From CALBRZ01 sp964511065 (GTDB taxonomy: Bacteria > Planctomycetota > Planctomycetia > Pirellulales > S012-138), in contig CAZEEG010000008.1 in NCBI GenBank assembly GCA_964511065.1, positions 16,091 to 80,090 on the forward strand: a stretch of 64,000 bases of DNA. Direction: 5' to 3'. The number at the start of each line of letters is the position of its first letter. Positions within the stretch are counted from its first letter, which is position 1. The notes beneath the pieces are model-generated. The model worked only from the letters and a program-made list of their open reading frames with translations, searched no databases and was not told the DNA's origin. The translations under genes were made by a program, and so were the position numbers. This document shows, in pieces, positions 35,599-44,780 of the stretch.

Positions 35599-37590
35599 CT
35601 ACAGGCTACGCAGGAACGCCAGCAGGCGGCGCAGTTCCTCGTCGCTCAGCGGCTCCTCAAGCTGATGGCGGAATTTGATCAGCACATCTTCCAGTGATTT
35701 GGCTCGCCCGTCGTGAAACAGCGGCCCCCTTTGGCTCACCCCGCGCAGGGAAGGCGGGTTGTAAAGGCGATTGCCGAGCTTGTCGGCCAGCCCCACATCG
35801 TATGCCCCCTCGGATGTGTAATGCGGCGGCTGGTGACAGTTGACGCAGCCCCGCGCTTCGAAAATCTGCCTGCCAGCCGCCACGGCGGTTTCGTTCACTT
35901 CGTCGCGGGCGACCGATAGCGACGGCGGCGGTTCAATCGTTTTGAGATACGCGACCAACGCGGCAATGTCGTCATCGGGCAGCGGTTGCCCTTGCATGGT
36001 GCTTTGCACGGAGACGCGTACTTGGGCAGCGAGGTCGGTTTGCAGTCCGTTCCAGGCCCAGGGACCGGTTTGGCCGACGGCCCCCAGCGGCAAGATGCGC
36101 TTGGCGTCGCCAAAGGACTGGTCGCTCAGATTGTCGGTCAGGTGACCGGTGGTATGCCCATCGGTGTGGCAACTGTGGCAACTGAACCAGCCATCGAGGG
36201 CCAGCCGTGCGTCGTAAAACAAGCGTTCGCCCCGCTCCACTTCACTGGGCTGCGGCCGGCGTCCCGGCACCAGCACCCGCTCGACCTTGCCCTGGGCAAG
36301 ATCAATCACGCTCAACGTATCGTCAAACGTATTGGCGACGACAGCCGAGGTGCCGTCGGCGGTGACGGCCGTGGCGGATGGCCGCTGGCCCACGTGGACG
36401 CGGCGCAAGGTGAAATCCGACTCGAAGCCGATGCCGACTTCGTTCACGCCGGCCAAAGCCACGATAGCGCGGCCATCGGTCGTAACGGCAACTTCGGCCG
36501 GGTCGCCGCCGGCCGACGTGTTATCGCCCGTTAAGTGCGAATGGCTGCCGGCCAGGATCGTCTTTTCGGGATCGAGGATGCTCGACAGCGGAATCCAGCG
36601 GAGCACGTTTGTCATCAGCACGCCCCAATGAACGTCGTTGTGACTGGTTTCCGCCAGGTCGTTCAGAATCTGGTGGGAGATCAGCACCCGGTTGCCATCG
36701 GCGGTCAGCGCCATGCCTCGGATGTTATGCGCGGGCAATTGCCGTACGGTTTCCAGCGTGGCGCGTGCCGTGTCGAAGATGCCCAGGCTGCCGCCGAAGG
36801 CATCGGCCACAATCATCCGGCGGCCGTCTTCGACCAGCAGGAGCCTCCGCGGCGCATAGGGCAGGTCGATCACCTTGGTGAGTCGGAGTGGCTGCGTCTC
36901 GCACCCTGGCTGTACGTCGAGAACGGACAACCGGCGAGACCAGAGCGATGCCACGTAGGCCGTGCCGCGTGCCGGATCAACTGCCAGACCTACCGGCGTG
37001 TGCGGCACCTTCAGCCTTTGGGCAACGCGAAAGCCCGACTGCGTGCGCTCGATGAGCAAAACGGTATGCGCGGCCTCGTCGGCAGCCAGCAGCCAGCGGT
37101 CGCCGTCCCAGGCCACTAACTGGCTCAAGCGGCGTCCCACGGTCGATTCGTGATAAACGTGGCCGGACGTTCGATCGACTTCCATGATTGAACCAGCGGC
37201 CGCATGGGCCACAACGATGCGGCGATCGCCATCAACCAGAACAATGGATATCGGATCGCGGCGCACGGCGGGTAGCGCATCGTCGGCGTCGCCTTTTGCC
37301 CCCGGTTGAACCGCGCCTGGGCCGACACGCGGAATCGCCTGATTCGCCGCGGCGGCGCCACCATACTCGTAATCTTCGGCCGCCGCCGTACCGACCCCCA
37401 GTGCCATGACCAGGGCGGTCACCACCCACGACAGCGGCCCATACCAGGCCGCAAGGCGCCGCCCCTTTGTCGTCCGATATTCGAAGGCGCCGCGGGTTTG
37501 CCGGCGGCACACGTGGGGATCGGGCAACGCAGCGTGCAGTGACGCGGATTGCGGCTGACACTTCCGAGGGGCAATTCGTCCGCGAGGCAT
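35599..37590 (-). CDS. Exported beta-propeller fused to di-haem cytochrome c peroxidase-like domain
   Basis: 663 residues from ATG 37590 (GAGGA 8 nt upstream). N-terminal membrane/signal segment (LSWVVTALVMALGVGTAAA), then a YVTN/YncE-like propeller about 80-450 (repeats such as PVGLAVDPARGTAYVASLWSR, PSATAVTADGTSAVVANTF). The C-terminal cytochrome part has two CxxCH sites, CHSCHT near 470 and CVNCHQ near 580, plus FHDGRAKSLEDVLIKF, a MauG/cytochrome c peroxidase-like pattern. It acts in the periplasm, perhaps in electron transfer or oxidation of a surface substrate. Such propeller-cytochrome fusions are common in planctomycetes. The substrate is unknown. Confidence 0.9.
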   Translation of the reverse strand: MPRGRIAPRKCQPQSASLHAALPDPHVCRRQTRGAFEYRTTKGRRLAAWYGPLSWVVTALVMALGVGTAAAEDYEYGGAAAANQAIPRVGPGAVQPGAKGDADDALPAVRRDPISIVLVDGDRRIVVAHAAAGSIMEVDRTSGHVYHESTVGRRLSQLVAWDGDRWLLAADEAAHTVLLIERTQSGFRVAQRLKVPHTPVGLAVDPARGTAYVASLWSRRLSVLDVQPGCETQPLRLTKVIDLPYAPRRLLLVEDGRRMIVADAFGGSLGIFDTARATLETVRQLPAHNIRGMALTADGNRVLISHQILNDLAETSHNDVHWGVLMTNVLRWIPLSSILDPEKTILAGSHSHLTGDNTSAGGDPAEVAVTTDGRAIVALAGVNEVGIGFESDFTLRRVHVGQRPSATAVTADGTSAVVANTFDDTLSVIDLAQGKVERVLVPGRRPQPSEVERGERLFYDARLALDGWFSCHSCHTDGHTTGHLTDNLSDQSFGDAKRILPLGAVGQTGPWAWNGLQTDLAAQVRVSVQSTMQGQPLPDDDIAALVAYLKTIEPPPSLSVARDEVNETAVAAGRQIFEARGCVNCHQPPHYTSEGAYDVGLADKLGNRLYNPPSLRGVSQRGPLFHDGRAKSLEDVLIKFRHQLEEPLSDEELRRLLAFLRSL

Positions 37591-38292
37591 GGTCGATTCC
37601 TCAGCGCGGCAGGTGGGCAACGCGGGCGGGGATTCATCCATCAATCTTGATGGCTACTACGACCAGAATAGAGAACCGGCCCCAGGCGGTCAATTTGAAC
37701 TGCCCCGCCGCCGATCGCGGCAAGCAAGAATGCTTTGCGAAGCCGGCTATTTCCATCCATGATGCAGCTTGATCCGCCCCCTCAATGAGCTGCCCAGGTA
37801 TCAATCATCTATCAATCATCGCTGGGACTGGCCGCGACGATCAGCTTGCCGGTTCGGCCGCAGCGTTCGTTTGTCGGCCGCAGCGCATCTCTGACACGCC
37901 CCATTTCTGACATGCGCCTTAGAAGGTCGCCATCATGAGCACGATCCGGCCGCTTCACGATTCTTCCGAGATCATACACTGAGGCGCCCATCCCTTTTGT
38001 CTTCAGCCAGGCGGCGAGCGCCCCCTGGGGACCATTGCCAACGAACCTCATGTCGCGATTAGCCGGCGTGGTTTCTTGCAACAGGTGGGCACCTGCGCCT
38101 CAGCGGTACTGGCGCTGTTGGCTGATTCCAAACTTTCTGCTGCGGAACCAGAACGGCCCCCGGCCTACGCTTTGCTGCGCTGCGAACTGATGAAACGGTA
38201 ATCGCCAGTCCGCCGTGCCGGGGTGTGGACGTTAGCCGCTGCGAGCCGGATGCCGCACGTGCCTAGCCGACGGCGAACGTTGACGCCCGTGG
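37591..38292. other. Intergenic stretch with a short tandem repeat, no firm gene
   Basis: About 700 bp. The 11-mer TATCAATCATC is repeated in tandem at 37799-37820. A minus-strand frame of 89 codons (37812-38081) has no recognisable domain and no good ribosome site, and could be a gene remnant. Nothing else was found. Confidence 0.4.
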
Positions 38293-39387
38293 TTATCGCA
38301 GGTCGCGCATGAAGCGAAGGAACTGTGCATCCAAGTGCCGCAGGTTGTTGCCAAAGATCGCTGTAAAATCGGCCAGTCGGTCCTGCGACGGGTACGACTG
38401 GAAATCAGGCCGGGCGGCGACCTTGGCCAGGTATCGCGCGTACTCACGCGGCCGCGTCTCCGAGAGGAAGAACGTCAACGCCCAGGCTTCCGCGTAGGCA
38501 TTTTGCACAGATTGGCGAAAGGGCTGATCGCCTGCAATCAACTCCACCAGGGCATCTTCGCCACGGCCACGTTGCATGTATTGGCGGAAATCGGCCAACC
38601 GCTGCTGATTGATCCGTTCCGATTGCGGCCCGCCAGCGCGGCCGGTCCACACGCCGCGAGACTCAAACAGCATGCCGAGTCCCTCGGCCACCCAGCGAGG
38701 TGTGACACCGAAGCGATTGTGGATGCCGGTATTGAACGCCGTTTGATGAGTGGCTTCGTGGATGATGGTTTCGGCGTTTACGTGCCAGTTGGCGTCCTGG
38801 CCTCCCGCGGCATCGTACAGCAGCACCCGATTGGTCGCTGGCATGTAGAAGCCCAGCGTCGAGGTTGGCGTGCTTGGCGCGTACCGTTGCAAATATCGCA
38901 GGTACTCTTCACGGCTGCCCAGCACCACGGCTACCAAGGGGAACTGCGGTTGTTTAAGCGCGAAGCCGCGCACGCTGAAGTAGCGCTGGAAGCCGCGGAA
39001 CAGTTCGTCGAACCGGCTGGCCCATACCCGGCCTTGTCCTCGCGGATGGACCACCAGGTAAAGCCCGGCGGCCGTCACCTCGTACTCGGGTCCAAACTCC
39101 CGCTCCAGCGATCGCCGCATGGACATCGCGGTATCGGGCTGGAACGTTCGGGTGGTGCGTTCTACCGACACTTCACGGGGATCGAACGTGAACAGAACGC
39201 CGTCGCCGCGCAGCAAAGCAGCGTAGTTATCGCTCCAGACGAGCGGGAGCCCTTCGACGATACCATCTCCTTTGCGCACCTTCACGACCGGCGATGCTGC
39301 CGTGGCGGCCGCGGTGCAGCAGGCGAAGGCCAAAGTGGCCACCAGAATCGCCGCTATAGGGCAATGGGGCCGCCGCACGTGCAACAT
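38293..39387 (-). CDS. DUF1570 exported protein with HExxH motif
   Basis: 364 residues from ATG 39387 (MLHVRRPHC), followed by a signal peptide (IAAILVATLAFACCTAAATA). Near residue 208 lies the motif TIIHEATHQTAFN, an HExxH zinc-protease-type site, with downstream WVAEGLGMLFES supplying a possible third ligand Glu. This fits the DUF1570 family common in planctomycetes and thought to be gluzincin-like. The middle segment (PQFPLVAVVLGSREEYLRYL) is also typical. The substrate and location (periplasm or surface) are inferred only. Confidence 0.9.
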   Translation of the reverse strand: MLHVRRPHCPIAAILVATLAFACCTAAATAASPVVKVRKGDGIVEGLPLVWSDNYAALLRGDGVLFTFDPREVSVERTTRTFQPDTAMSMRRSLEREFGPEYEVTAAGLYLVVHPRGQGRVWASRFDELFRGFQRYFSVRGFALKQPQFPLVAVVLGSREEYLRYLQRYAPSTPTSTLGFYMPATNRVLLYDAAGGQDANWHVNAETIIHEATHQTAFNTGIHNRFGVTPRWVAEGLGMLFESRGVWTGRAGGPQSERINQQRLADFRQYMQRGRGEDALVELIAGDQPFRQSVQNAYAEAWALTFFLSETRPREYARYLAKVAARPDFQSYPSQDRLADFTAIFGNNLRHLDAQFLRFMRDLR

Positions 39388-39574
39388 GCCCTGGTCTCCT
39401 GCCGGTGTTAGGTTCGGTGGCGGCAGGCGCGCGGTCTGCATCAGGGTACGCCGCTTTGCCAGCTAGGGAACGCGGCGCCGACCGTGAGCCCACTTTCCTT
39501 CAACCCTAGCATGGAATCGGCAGCAGCGCCGGAGGCGAGGGTACAACTTCCTCGGGCAGCCCCTCAAAGTCAAT

Positions 39575-39607
39575 GAGGCACCCTTGGCCAGCCGCCAAGG
39601 GTGCCTC
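39575..39607. terminator. Perfect 14-bp hairpin between two minus-strand genes
   Basis: GAGGCACCCTTGGC, loop CAGCC, GCCAAGGGTGCCTC. It lies 96 bp beyond the stop of the repeat-rich lipoprotein gene read on the minus strand, so it probably terminates that transcript before the DUF1570 gene. The surrounding DNA (39388-39702) holds nothing else recognised. Confidence 0.75.
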
Positions 39608-39702
39608 GCGTGGTTTCCCACGTATGGATATCTGTCTTGTTACCAGTTGCCAACGCACACTTCCCAGCAGCGGGAAGCACACTGGCCAAGCGTACTGGTT
39701 GC

Positions 39703-40971
39703 CTACTGGTAGCTGGTGCCAGGGAGGCTGGCGCTGGTCGTTCCGCCAGTGCCGCCGTAGGGCGAAGCGACCGTAGCACCGGCAGGACTGCCAAAGCGTC
39801 CCGTGCTGCCCGGCGCGTAGTCCGCGCTGCTGCCGGCGGTGAGGGTTGCCGCCGCTGCGGCATCGTAGGGCGCCTGGTATTGTCCCACGGTCATCGGCTT
39901 ATTGTCCGACATGTTACCAGGCTGGTAGCCGGTTTGGCCCAGCGTGCTGGCCTGTTGAGGACTACCGTAAGGACTCGCGGCGCCACTGTTGTATGCAGCA
40001 CCGCTGTTGTATGCCGGTGCGGTTGCTCCCGGGACCGTGGCTGCTCCTTGGGGTGGTGTGGATGGATAACTTCCGCCATAGCCGGGAGCCGTCGTCCCGG
40101 CGGGGCTGCCGTACGGCGACCCAACCGTGGCCCCCGCACCCGATTGATCCCAACCGGTGTTGCCGGCGGGCGGAACCATGCTATTGCGGGCATCGGCAGT
40201 GCTGTAGCCACCAGCGTTCGGCGTGGTGCCATAGGCAGGCACGGTTGCACCGGCCGGGTTATAGGCCGTGTTGCCGTACGCGGTCGCATCATATCCGGCG
40301 GTGCCGTATCCGCTTGTGTCATAACCGCTGGCACCCTGATTGCCGGCCGCATATTCCTGACCATAGCGAGGCTGGAAGCTGGCCGGCGAGGCCGTCGCAC
40401 CAGCGCCGTAGGCGGTGGGGTTGTATGCCGTTGCGGCCGTGCCATACGGATCGCTGGTCATCCCGTAAGCGGCACCCGTCGTGTCGTAACCGGCAGGTGC
40501 GGTGGTGCCAGCGCCGTAGGCGGTGTTCCCTGCGCCGTACGGGGTATTCCCGTATCCGCTCGCGGTTGCGTTGTATCCGCCGGCGCCGGTCGAGGCGTAA
40601 TCGGCTCCGCCGCTGTAGTTGCCGGCGCCGGTCGCCGTGCTGTTGTACCCGTTATACGGCGGTGTGGTGTCGGTCGCGGCGTAGCCGGGCTTGCCCCACG
40701 CATCGGCTCCGGCGCTAGCCGTTTGATTTGTGGAGGCCGACGACCCGCTATCGGTGGACGTGCCAGCCAAGGTGGTCGGCTTGGTCTTGGACGATGGCAA
40801 CTCAACCTTGGAGTCGGCGTAGGTGCTCTTGGGAGCGGCGGCCACGGCCGGTTCGGAAGATTTCTTCTTGCCCCAGGGCCACGACTTCGCCAACCCGTCG
40901 CCACCACGACAACCCGTCATGATGACAATACTCAGACCGACAACGGTCAATCGCGCGATCGGGATTCGCAT
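39703..40971 (-). CDS. Repeat-rich Gly/Ala/Tyr/Thr lipoprotein
   Basis: 422 residues. Lipoprotein signal LTVVGLSIVIMTGCRGG (lipobox MTGC). After a short basic segment (WPWGKKKSSEP) the protein is almost wholly low complexity: irregular repeats of the type YGAGATA, GYDTTGYG, AYNPTA and GATVPAY through residue 422. It has no folded domain that I recognise; it is probably a disordered, surface-exposed or periplasmic glue-like protein. The lipobox, the initial Met and a good terminator support expression. A long open frame on the opposite strand is a product of the repeats. A stand-alone gene. Confidence 0.8.
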   Translation of the reverse strand: MRIPIARLTVVGLSIVIMTGCRGGDGLAKSWPWGKKKSSEPAVAAAPKSTYADSKVELPSSKTKPTTLAGTSTDSGSSASTNQTASAGADAWGKPGYAATDTTPPYNGYNSTATGAGNYSGGADYASTGAGGYNATASGYGNTPYGAGNTAYGAGTTAPAGYDTTGAAYGMTSDPYGTAATAYNPTAYGAGATASPASFQPRYGQEYAAGNQGASGYDTSGYGTAGYDATAYGNTAYNPAGATVPAYGTTPNAGGYSTADARNSMVPPAGNTGWDQSGAGATVGSPYGSPAGTTAPGYGGSYPSTPPQGAATVPGATAPAYNSGAAYNSGAASPYGSPQQASTLGQTGYQPGNMSDNKPMTVGQYQAPYDAAAAATLTAGSSADYAPGSTGRFGSPAGATVASPYGGTGGTTSASLPGTSYQ

Positions 40972-41465
40972 GGGCTCAGCCTCGCTATTTGGTTCATGTC
41001 GCCGGTCGAGAAGTGACCGTCAACGTATCTTCCGTGACGTTTGACGAAGGGAAACCAACGCTATCGCTGCTTGCCAACCAAAACAAACCGCGACGCACCT
41101 TGGTTAGTTGTCGGCCGTCCAAGACCTATAGTTGATTCAATCCTGAAAATTCCGGTATTCGCGCCAGCCGTCAAAATCGGAACGCGGTCGGGGCGGGACT
41201 ATAGGACTGGCCGAACCGGGCGTCAACGTCAAATCCCAGTCAATCGGGCGGTTAAGCCGCGGCCGTACGCCGATGAATTGCCCGAACTCCTACCGGCGCA
41301 GCGGTCGATGGTATCGCTGACATCACAACTGCCAGCACCAGCGCAATGACCGATGGTGGGTGGTTGCGGCGCACCGTGGCTGGGGGGACCTGAAACCTGG
41401 CAGCAGCGGCCGTTCGTTTCACCTCGCGAGAGTAGCGCCAGAAGTGGCTGTTGCGATCCAACCGT
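40972..41465. other. Intergenic stretch, nothing recognised
   Basis: About 490 bp between the repeat lipoprotein start and the DUF1559 stop. AT-richer near 41120-41160, where a promoter for the lipoprotein gene is plausible, but no clean hexamers were found. Confidence 0.4.
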
Positions 41466-42356
41466 TTAAGGGCTCGCCATGTCACCACCGGCCCGGGTTG
41501 AGAGTGCCCGATACACGTTGATATCCAGGTTCTCGTTGTACATCCGGACGGAGCCGTCGCCCTGCAGGAAGTTGGCCCCCATCGGGTGATTGCTGCTGAA
41601 GTCTTCAAAGTGCCCGTGCGCGTCGTTGGGTGGGTGGTCGGTTACGCCAACGACGCGAGCCATGGCTTCTTCGCCCTCGGGCACGGCGCCCACCCAAGTG
41701 GAGTAGTCGATTTTGCTGGACCGTTCGCCCACGAGAATGGTGTAGCTCAGGCCGTCGCTGATGGCGCCGAAAGTGATCCGGCTGTTGTGGTAGAACACGC
41801 CATCGCCGCTGCACTGCTGCCCTGGCCCAAGGTCCTCGCATGCTTCCAACTCGGTCGTTCCAAACATGCCCACGTAGTTGCTCTTGGCGAGCGTGGCCAG
41901 TGCCGAGCCGTTCTCACGATGCAGCGTAAACGTGGTGGAGGGGTCGCCGTCGGAGCTGCAGAAGAACAGGTCGATTGCCGTTTCGCGGGCCGCGGCATGC
42001 CGGGCGTCGGTGATGGCGGTATTGAATTGGACGCCGTCGGCCAGTGGCCGCTGCTCGATGTATGGCAACAGCCGACTCCCCCAGGCCCAACCAGGTTGGC
42101 CATGGGGATCGGGCTGGCCCGAGGTGGTATAGGCGGTCCAACCGGCGGGCAAGAATCCTTGCTGGTCGTGATGCACGTGCAACGCCACACCGAGTTGCCG
42201 CAGGTTGCTTTGGCACGAGGTGCGCCGCGACGATTCGCGAGCCGCCTGCACCGCAGGTAACAGCAACGCAAGCAGAATAGCGATGATGGCAACCACGACC
42301 AATAGCTCAACCAGGGTAAAGGCCAATCGGGCCTGGGTTCGATTCGGGACGTTCAT
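41466..42356 (-). CDS. DUF1559 prepilin-like protein
   Basis: 296 residues from ATG 42356. Type II/IV pilin-like leader with the cleavage-site context RLAFTLVELLVVVAIIAILLALLLPAVQAARESSRRTSC, then QSNLRQLGVALHVHHD, and a C-terminal H-x-DG region (HPMGANFLQGDGSVRMYNENLD). These define the DUF1559 family (SBP_bac_10-like), massively expanded in planctomycetes. It is processed by a prepilin peptidase and located on the cell surface or pseudopilus; exact role unknown. No other pilus genes are adjacent. Confidence 0.95.
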   Translation of the reverse strand: MNVPNRTQARLAFTLVELLVVVAIIAILLALLLPAVQAARESSRRTSCQSNLRQLGVALHVHHDQQGFLPAGWTAYTTSGQPDPHGQPGWAWGSRLLPYIEQRPLADGVQFNTAITDARHAAARETAIDLFFCSSDGDPSTTFTLHRENGSALATLAKSNYVGMFGTTELEACEDLGPGQQCSGDGVFYHNSRITFGAISDGLSYTILVGERSSKIDYSTWVGAVPEGEEAMARVVGVTDHPPNDAHGHFEDFSSNHPMGANFLQGDGSVRMYNENLDINVYRALSTRAGGDMASP

Positions 42357-42736
42357 CCGGCGATCCTTATGATCTTGCGACCGCTGGGCTGCGGCCATGC
42401 CGCAGGCTCAGCGCGCGGTTCTTGGGGTAGAAAAAGGGAAGCGTGACCGCGACTGCCGCTTGGCAAGTACGTGAGGCGGCAGCGCGGAATCCTCGACGCT
42501 CCAAAGCGCTCTCACAACAGGCATCGCCTGCCTTTTGAAGCGACGGTTCAAAGGGCCTGCGGCCGCGCTGCGGACGCTGCGGGCATCGCATGACAGGGCG
42601 GGTTGACCGGGGGGGTGGCTTGTGCGGTCAGCATCGGGCCATCGCAGCATTGCACCCAAACGGCAACGCGAGCGATCGCTACATGAAACTTGGCCGACCT
42701 GGCCAAGGCACAAGCGGCACGCCGGCAACCGGCGTC
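42357..42736. other. Intergenic stretch, nothing recognised
   Basis: About 380 bp between two minus-strand genes. Frames here are shadows of each other. No hairpin or promoter stood out. Confidence 0.4.
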
Positions 42737-43300
42737 CTACAGAACCGCGATTTCGGGAGGAGCCCGAGAAGAAAAGCCTCGGATCGAAGCAACGGCCTGG
42801 CCCTGGCAAACCGGGCCGATCCAGCGAGCGACCAGCGGTACAGAATCCGCAAGCCGTATCTGTTCGGCCATGGCGGCGGCCATGCCCAAGAACTGGCAAG
42901 CGAGGCAGCCATCGGCACTACCAGCAGGCCCGGCCGGCTGAAACAAGCTGGCCGTTTCGCCCGGCGGCACGGTACGATCTGGTGCTGCTTCCTGTGGCGC
43001 CGCGTCCCGTGATTCTGCCTCCTGTGGTGCTGCACCATCGGCGGCGGCGATGGTTTCTGCCGAAACCTTATTCAGGGGGTGGTGATGGGAACAGCCGCAG
43101 CCGGAACGACCTCGATCCTGCTGAGCGCTTCGGGCCGCGATTGCGGCCCCGCCGTCCCGAGTATCCACCGGGCAAATGCCGCTGGAACAGGCGCCACTGG
43201 CACACAGACCATGAGCGTGGTTGTGCATCCGGCCGGCGAACAACGTCGCCGCAAGGTACACGACCAATGAGGCCCAAAGAATGTGAGAACGCTGAACCAC
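42737..43300 (-). CDS. Small His/Cys-rich membrane protein (DUF2946-like)
   Basis: 187 residues from GTG 43300; an upstream GTG at 43339 is possible but would abut the palindrome at 43346. An N-terminal helix (HILWASLVVYLAATLFAG) is followed by HNHAHGLCASGACSSGICPVD and CGCSHHHPLNK, rich in potential metal ligands. A second conserved part begins DGCLACQFLGMAAAMAE and ends SSRAPPEIAVL. The CxxCxFL pattern and RAPP ending resemble DUF2946-type proteins linked to copper or other metals. Metal handling is inferred from residues and from the Fur-like operator. Confidence 0.72.
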   Translation of the reverse strand: MVQRSHILWASLVVYLAATLFAGRMHNHAHGLCASGACSSGICPVDTRDGGAAIAARSAQQDRGRSGCGCSHHHPLNKVSAETIAAADGAAPQEAESRDAAPQEAAPDRTVPPGETASLFQPAGPAGSADGCLACQFLGMAAAMAEQIRLADSVPLVARWIGPVCQGQAVASIRGFSSRAPPEIAVL

Positions 43301-43725
43301 GGTTAGGCTGCCTGGAAGCGAACGTTTTTCACGGCACACGCCAAATGCAATTGAATTGCAACTACGCCGAAAATAACGGCTGTGCCGCCATCATGCAAGC
43401 GCACCCCGCCAAACCTTCGTTTCCACGAAAGCAAGCATCGCTGTCTGCATGGCAAATGATGGCTTCGTTACGTTCCAAGCCCGCCGACATGCTGCGAAGG
43501 GTACTGGAAGGCAGCAGACTGGCGGCGCCGCTCGTTCACCGGCCGCACATTGGCCGCGTAAAGGTCCATCGGTATGCCCCGAGCCAAGTTGCGGGGGGCA
43601 GTCGGCCCCTTGGACAGGGGTAGCGTCCCCTGCTAGAACCAAAGAAATGCCCCAGTGGCCTGTTGTGCAGCGCAAGCCAATCCTGCATCGGCCTTTGCTC
43701 ATCCTGCTACGGAGAGAAGCCAGCT
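43301..43725. other. Divergent intergenic region
   Basis: About 425 bp between the His/Cys-rich gene (minus) and the PhyH gene (plus). It contains the Fur-like palindrome listed separately. Otherwise only short overlapping frames were seen. Confidence 0.4.
43346..43360. promoter_or_regulatory. Fur-family-like 7-1-7 palindrome
   Basis: TGCAATT-G-AATTGCA, a perfect 7-1-7 inverted repeat, in the same architecture as Fur-family boxes (for example TGATAAT-n-ATTATCA). It lies 45 bp upstream of the GTG at 43300, where a metal-responsive repressor would be expected to act on the His/Cys-rich gene. No Fur-family gene is in the window. Confidence 0.5.
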
Positions 43726-44502
43726 ATGTCCGCTCAACTGCTGTCGCCGGAGGAATTAGAGGCTTATCAACGAGATGGCTATATCCTCGTGAAGCAACTG
43801 TTCGATGCTGAGGAAATCGGGCAGTTGGCACGGTACGCGCGGGCCGATGCCAAACTGGAAGAAGGCGTCTATGGCCGCCGCGACGCCACGGGCCAACCGG
43901 TTCGCCTGGCCCTGTGGAACACGCCCGGCGACGATTTGTATGGGTTGTTCAGCCGCTCGGCGCGGATCGTCCGCCGCATGGAACAGTTGCTGGGCGGGGA
44001 GGTGTACCACTGGCATGCCAAGATGATCCTCAAGGAGCCGCGCGTGGGCGGGGCCTGGGAGTGGCACCAGGATTACGGCTACTGGTATCACAACGGTTGC
44101 CTGGCGCCGCTGCTGGCGAGCTGCTGGATTGCCATTGATCCGGCAACGCGCGAGAACGGCTGCTTGCAGGTCCTCAGTGGCACCCATCACCTGGGACGGA
44201 TCGATCACGGCCAAACCGGCGATCAGACCGGGGCCGACCTGGAGCGGGTGGCCGTGGCCGAACAGCGTTTCGAGAAGCATTACGTCGAAGCCGAACCAGG
44301 CGATGCGTTCTTCTTCCACTGTAATCTCCTGCACCGCTCGGATCAGAACCGCTCGGAAAAACCCCGCTGGTCCCTGATCTGCTGCTACAACGCCGCTCGC
44401 AACGATCCCTACAAGGAATCGCGGCATCCGCGGTACACCCCGCTGGATGTGGTGGACGACGACGCCATCCGCCGCTGGATGGCTGAACAGCCGGCCTCCT
44501 GA
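43726..44502 (+). CDS. Phytanoyl-CoA dioxygenase (PhyH) family protein
   Basis: Fe(II)/2-oxoglutarate dioxygenase, 258 residues from ATG 43726 (GGAGAGAAG upstream). Family start EELEAYQRDGYILVKQLFDAEEI; metal ligands His114 and Asp116 in EWHQDYGYWYHNG and distal His203 in FHCNLLHRSDQNRSEKPRWSLICCYN, where Arg in NRSEKPR fits 2-oxoglutarate binding. The segment DPATRENGCLQVLSGTHHLGRIDH is highly typical. The substrate is unknown; relatives act on lipids or small natural products. A stand-alone gene followed by a hairpin. Confidence 0.94.
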   Translation: MSAQLLSPEELEAYQRDGYILVKQLFDAEEIGQLARYARADAKLEEGVYGRRDATGQPVRLALWNTPGDDLYGLFSRSARIVRRMEQLLGGEVYHWHAKMILKEPRVGGAWEWHQDYGYWYHNGCLAPLLASCWIAIDPATRENGCLQVLSGTHHLGRIDHGQTGDQTGADLERVAVAEQRFEKHYVEAEPGDAFFFHCNLLHRSDQNRSEKPRWSLICCYNAARNDPYKESRHPRYTPLDVVDDDAIRRWMAEQPAS

Positions 44503-44522
44503 GTGGGCGTCAACCAGGCATT

Positions 44523-44563
44523 GGCCAGCCCCCCCTGATGCCACGGGGCATCGCGGCCTGGCC
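44523..44563 (+). terminator. Two-part hairpin terminator after the PhyH gene
   Basis: Outer stem GGCCAG/CTGGCC and inner stem GATGCC/GGCATC with a 4-nt loop, followed by CTCTTCCGTTTTG. It starts 20 bp after the stop codon. Confidence 0.6.
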
Positions 44564-44780
44564 CTCTTCCGTTTTGCACACTCGATGCATTTGCCAGGTC
44601 GCCAAATGTGACCTAGGGTTCCCGTGGCGGATTGCAAGCGGCGGGCGCCCATGGGTGCCCCCCGCGCGAGCCGCCGATACCCATCGCACAAATTCAGGGG
44701 GCGTTCTGCCTCTTGGTTGACGTTCGTTCCGATTCGCTACGCCATTCCACGCTTGTTACGGCCGATGCCGGCGTGTGCGC

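Noticed and set aside
35533..35699. Small plus-strand frame starting MTTELAEWS after the PafA-like gene
   Set aside because: It resembles the N-terminus of the tag gene only in MTT-QLA-like letters, lacks a GGE end and overlaps the cytochrome gene's coding end.
37812..38081. 89-codon minus-strand frame
   Set aside because: No domain, no ribosome site and no neighbour support. Kept only as a note in the gap entry.
39601..41016. 471-codon open frame on the plus strand
   Set aside because: It is the mirror of the repeat-rich lipoprotein gene. The minus frame has a lipobox, a start and a terminator; the plus frame has an Arg/Gly-rich composition with no family and no ribosome site.
43391..43702. 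Possible extra copy of the dispersed repeat
   Set aside because: GGCGGCGCCG and GGCCGCACATTGGCCGC look like parts of the repeat, but the conserved ends and block order are missing.
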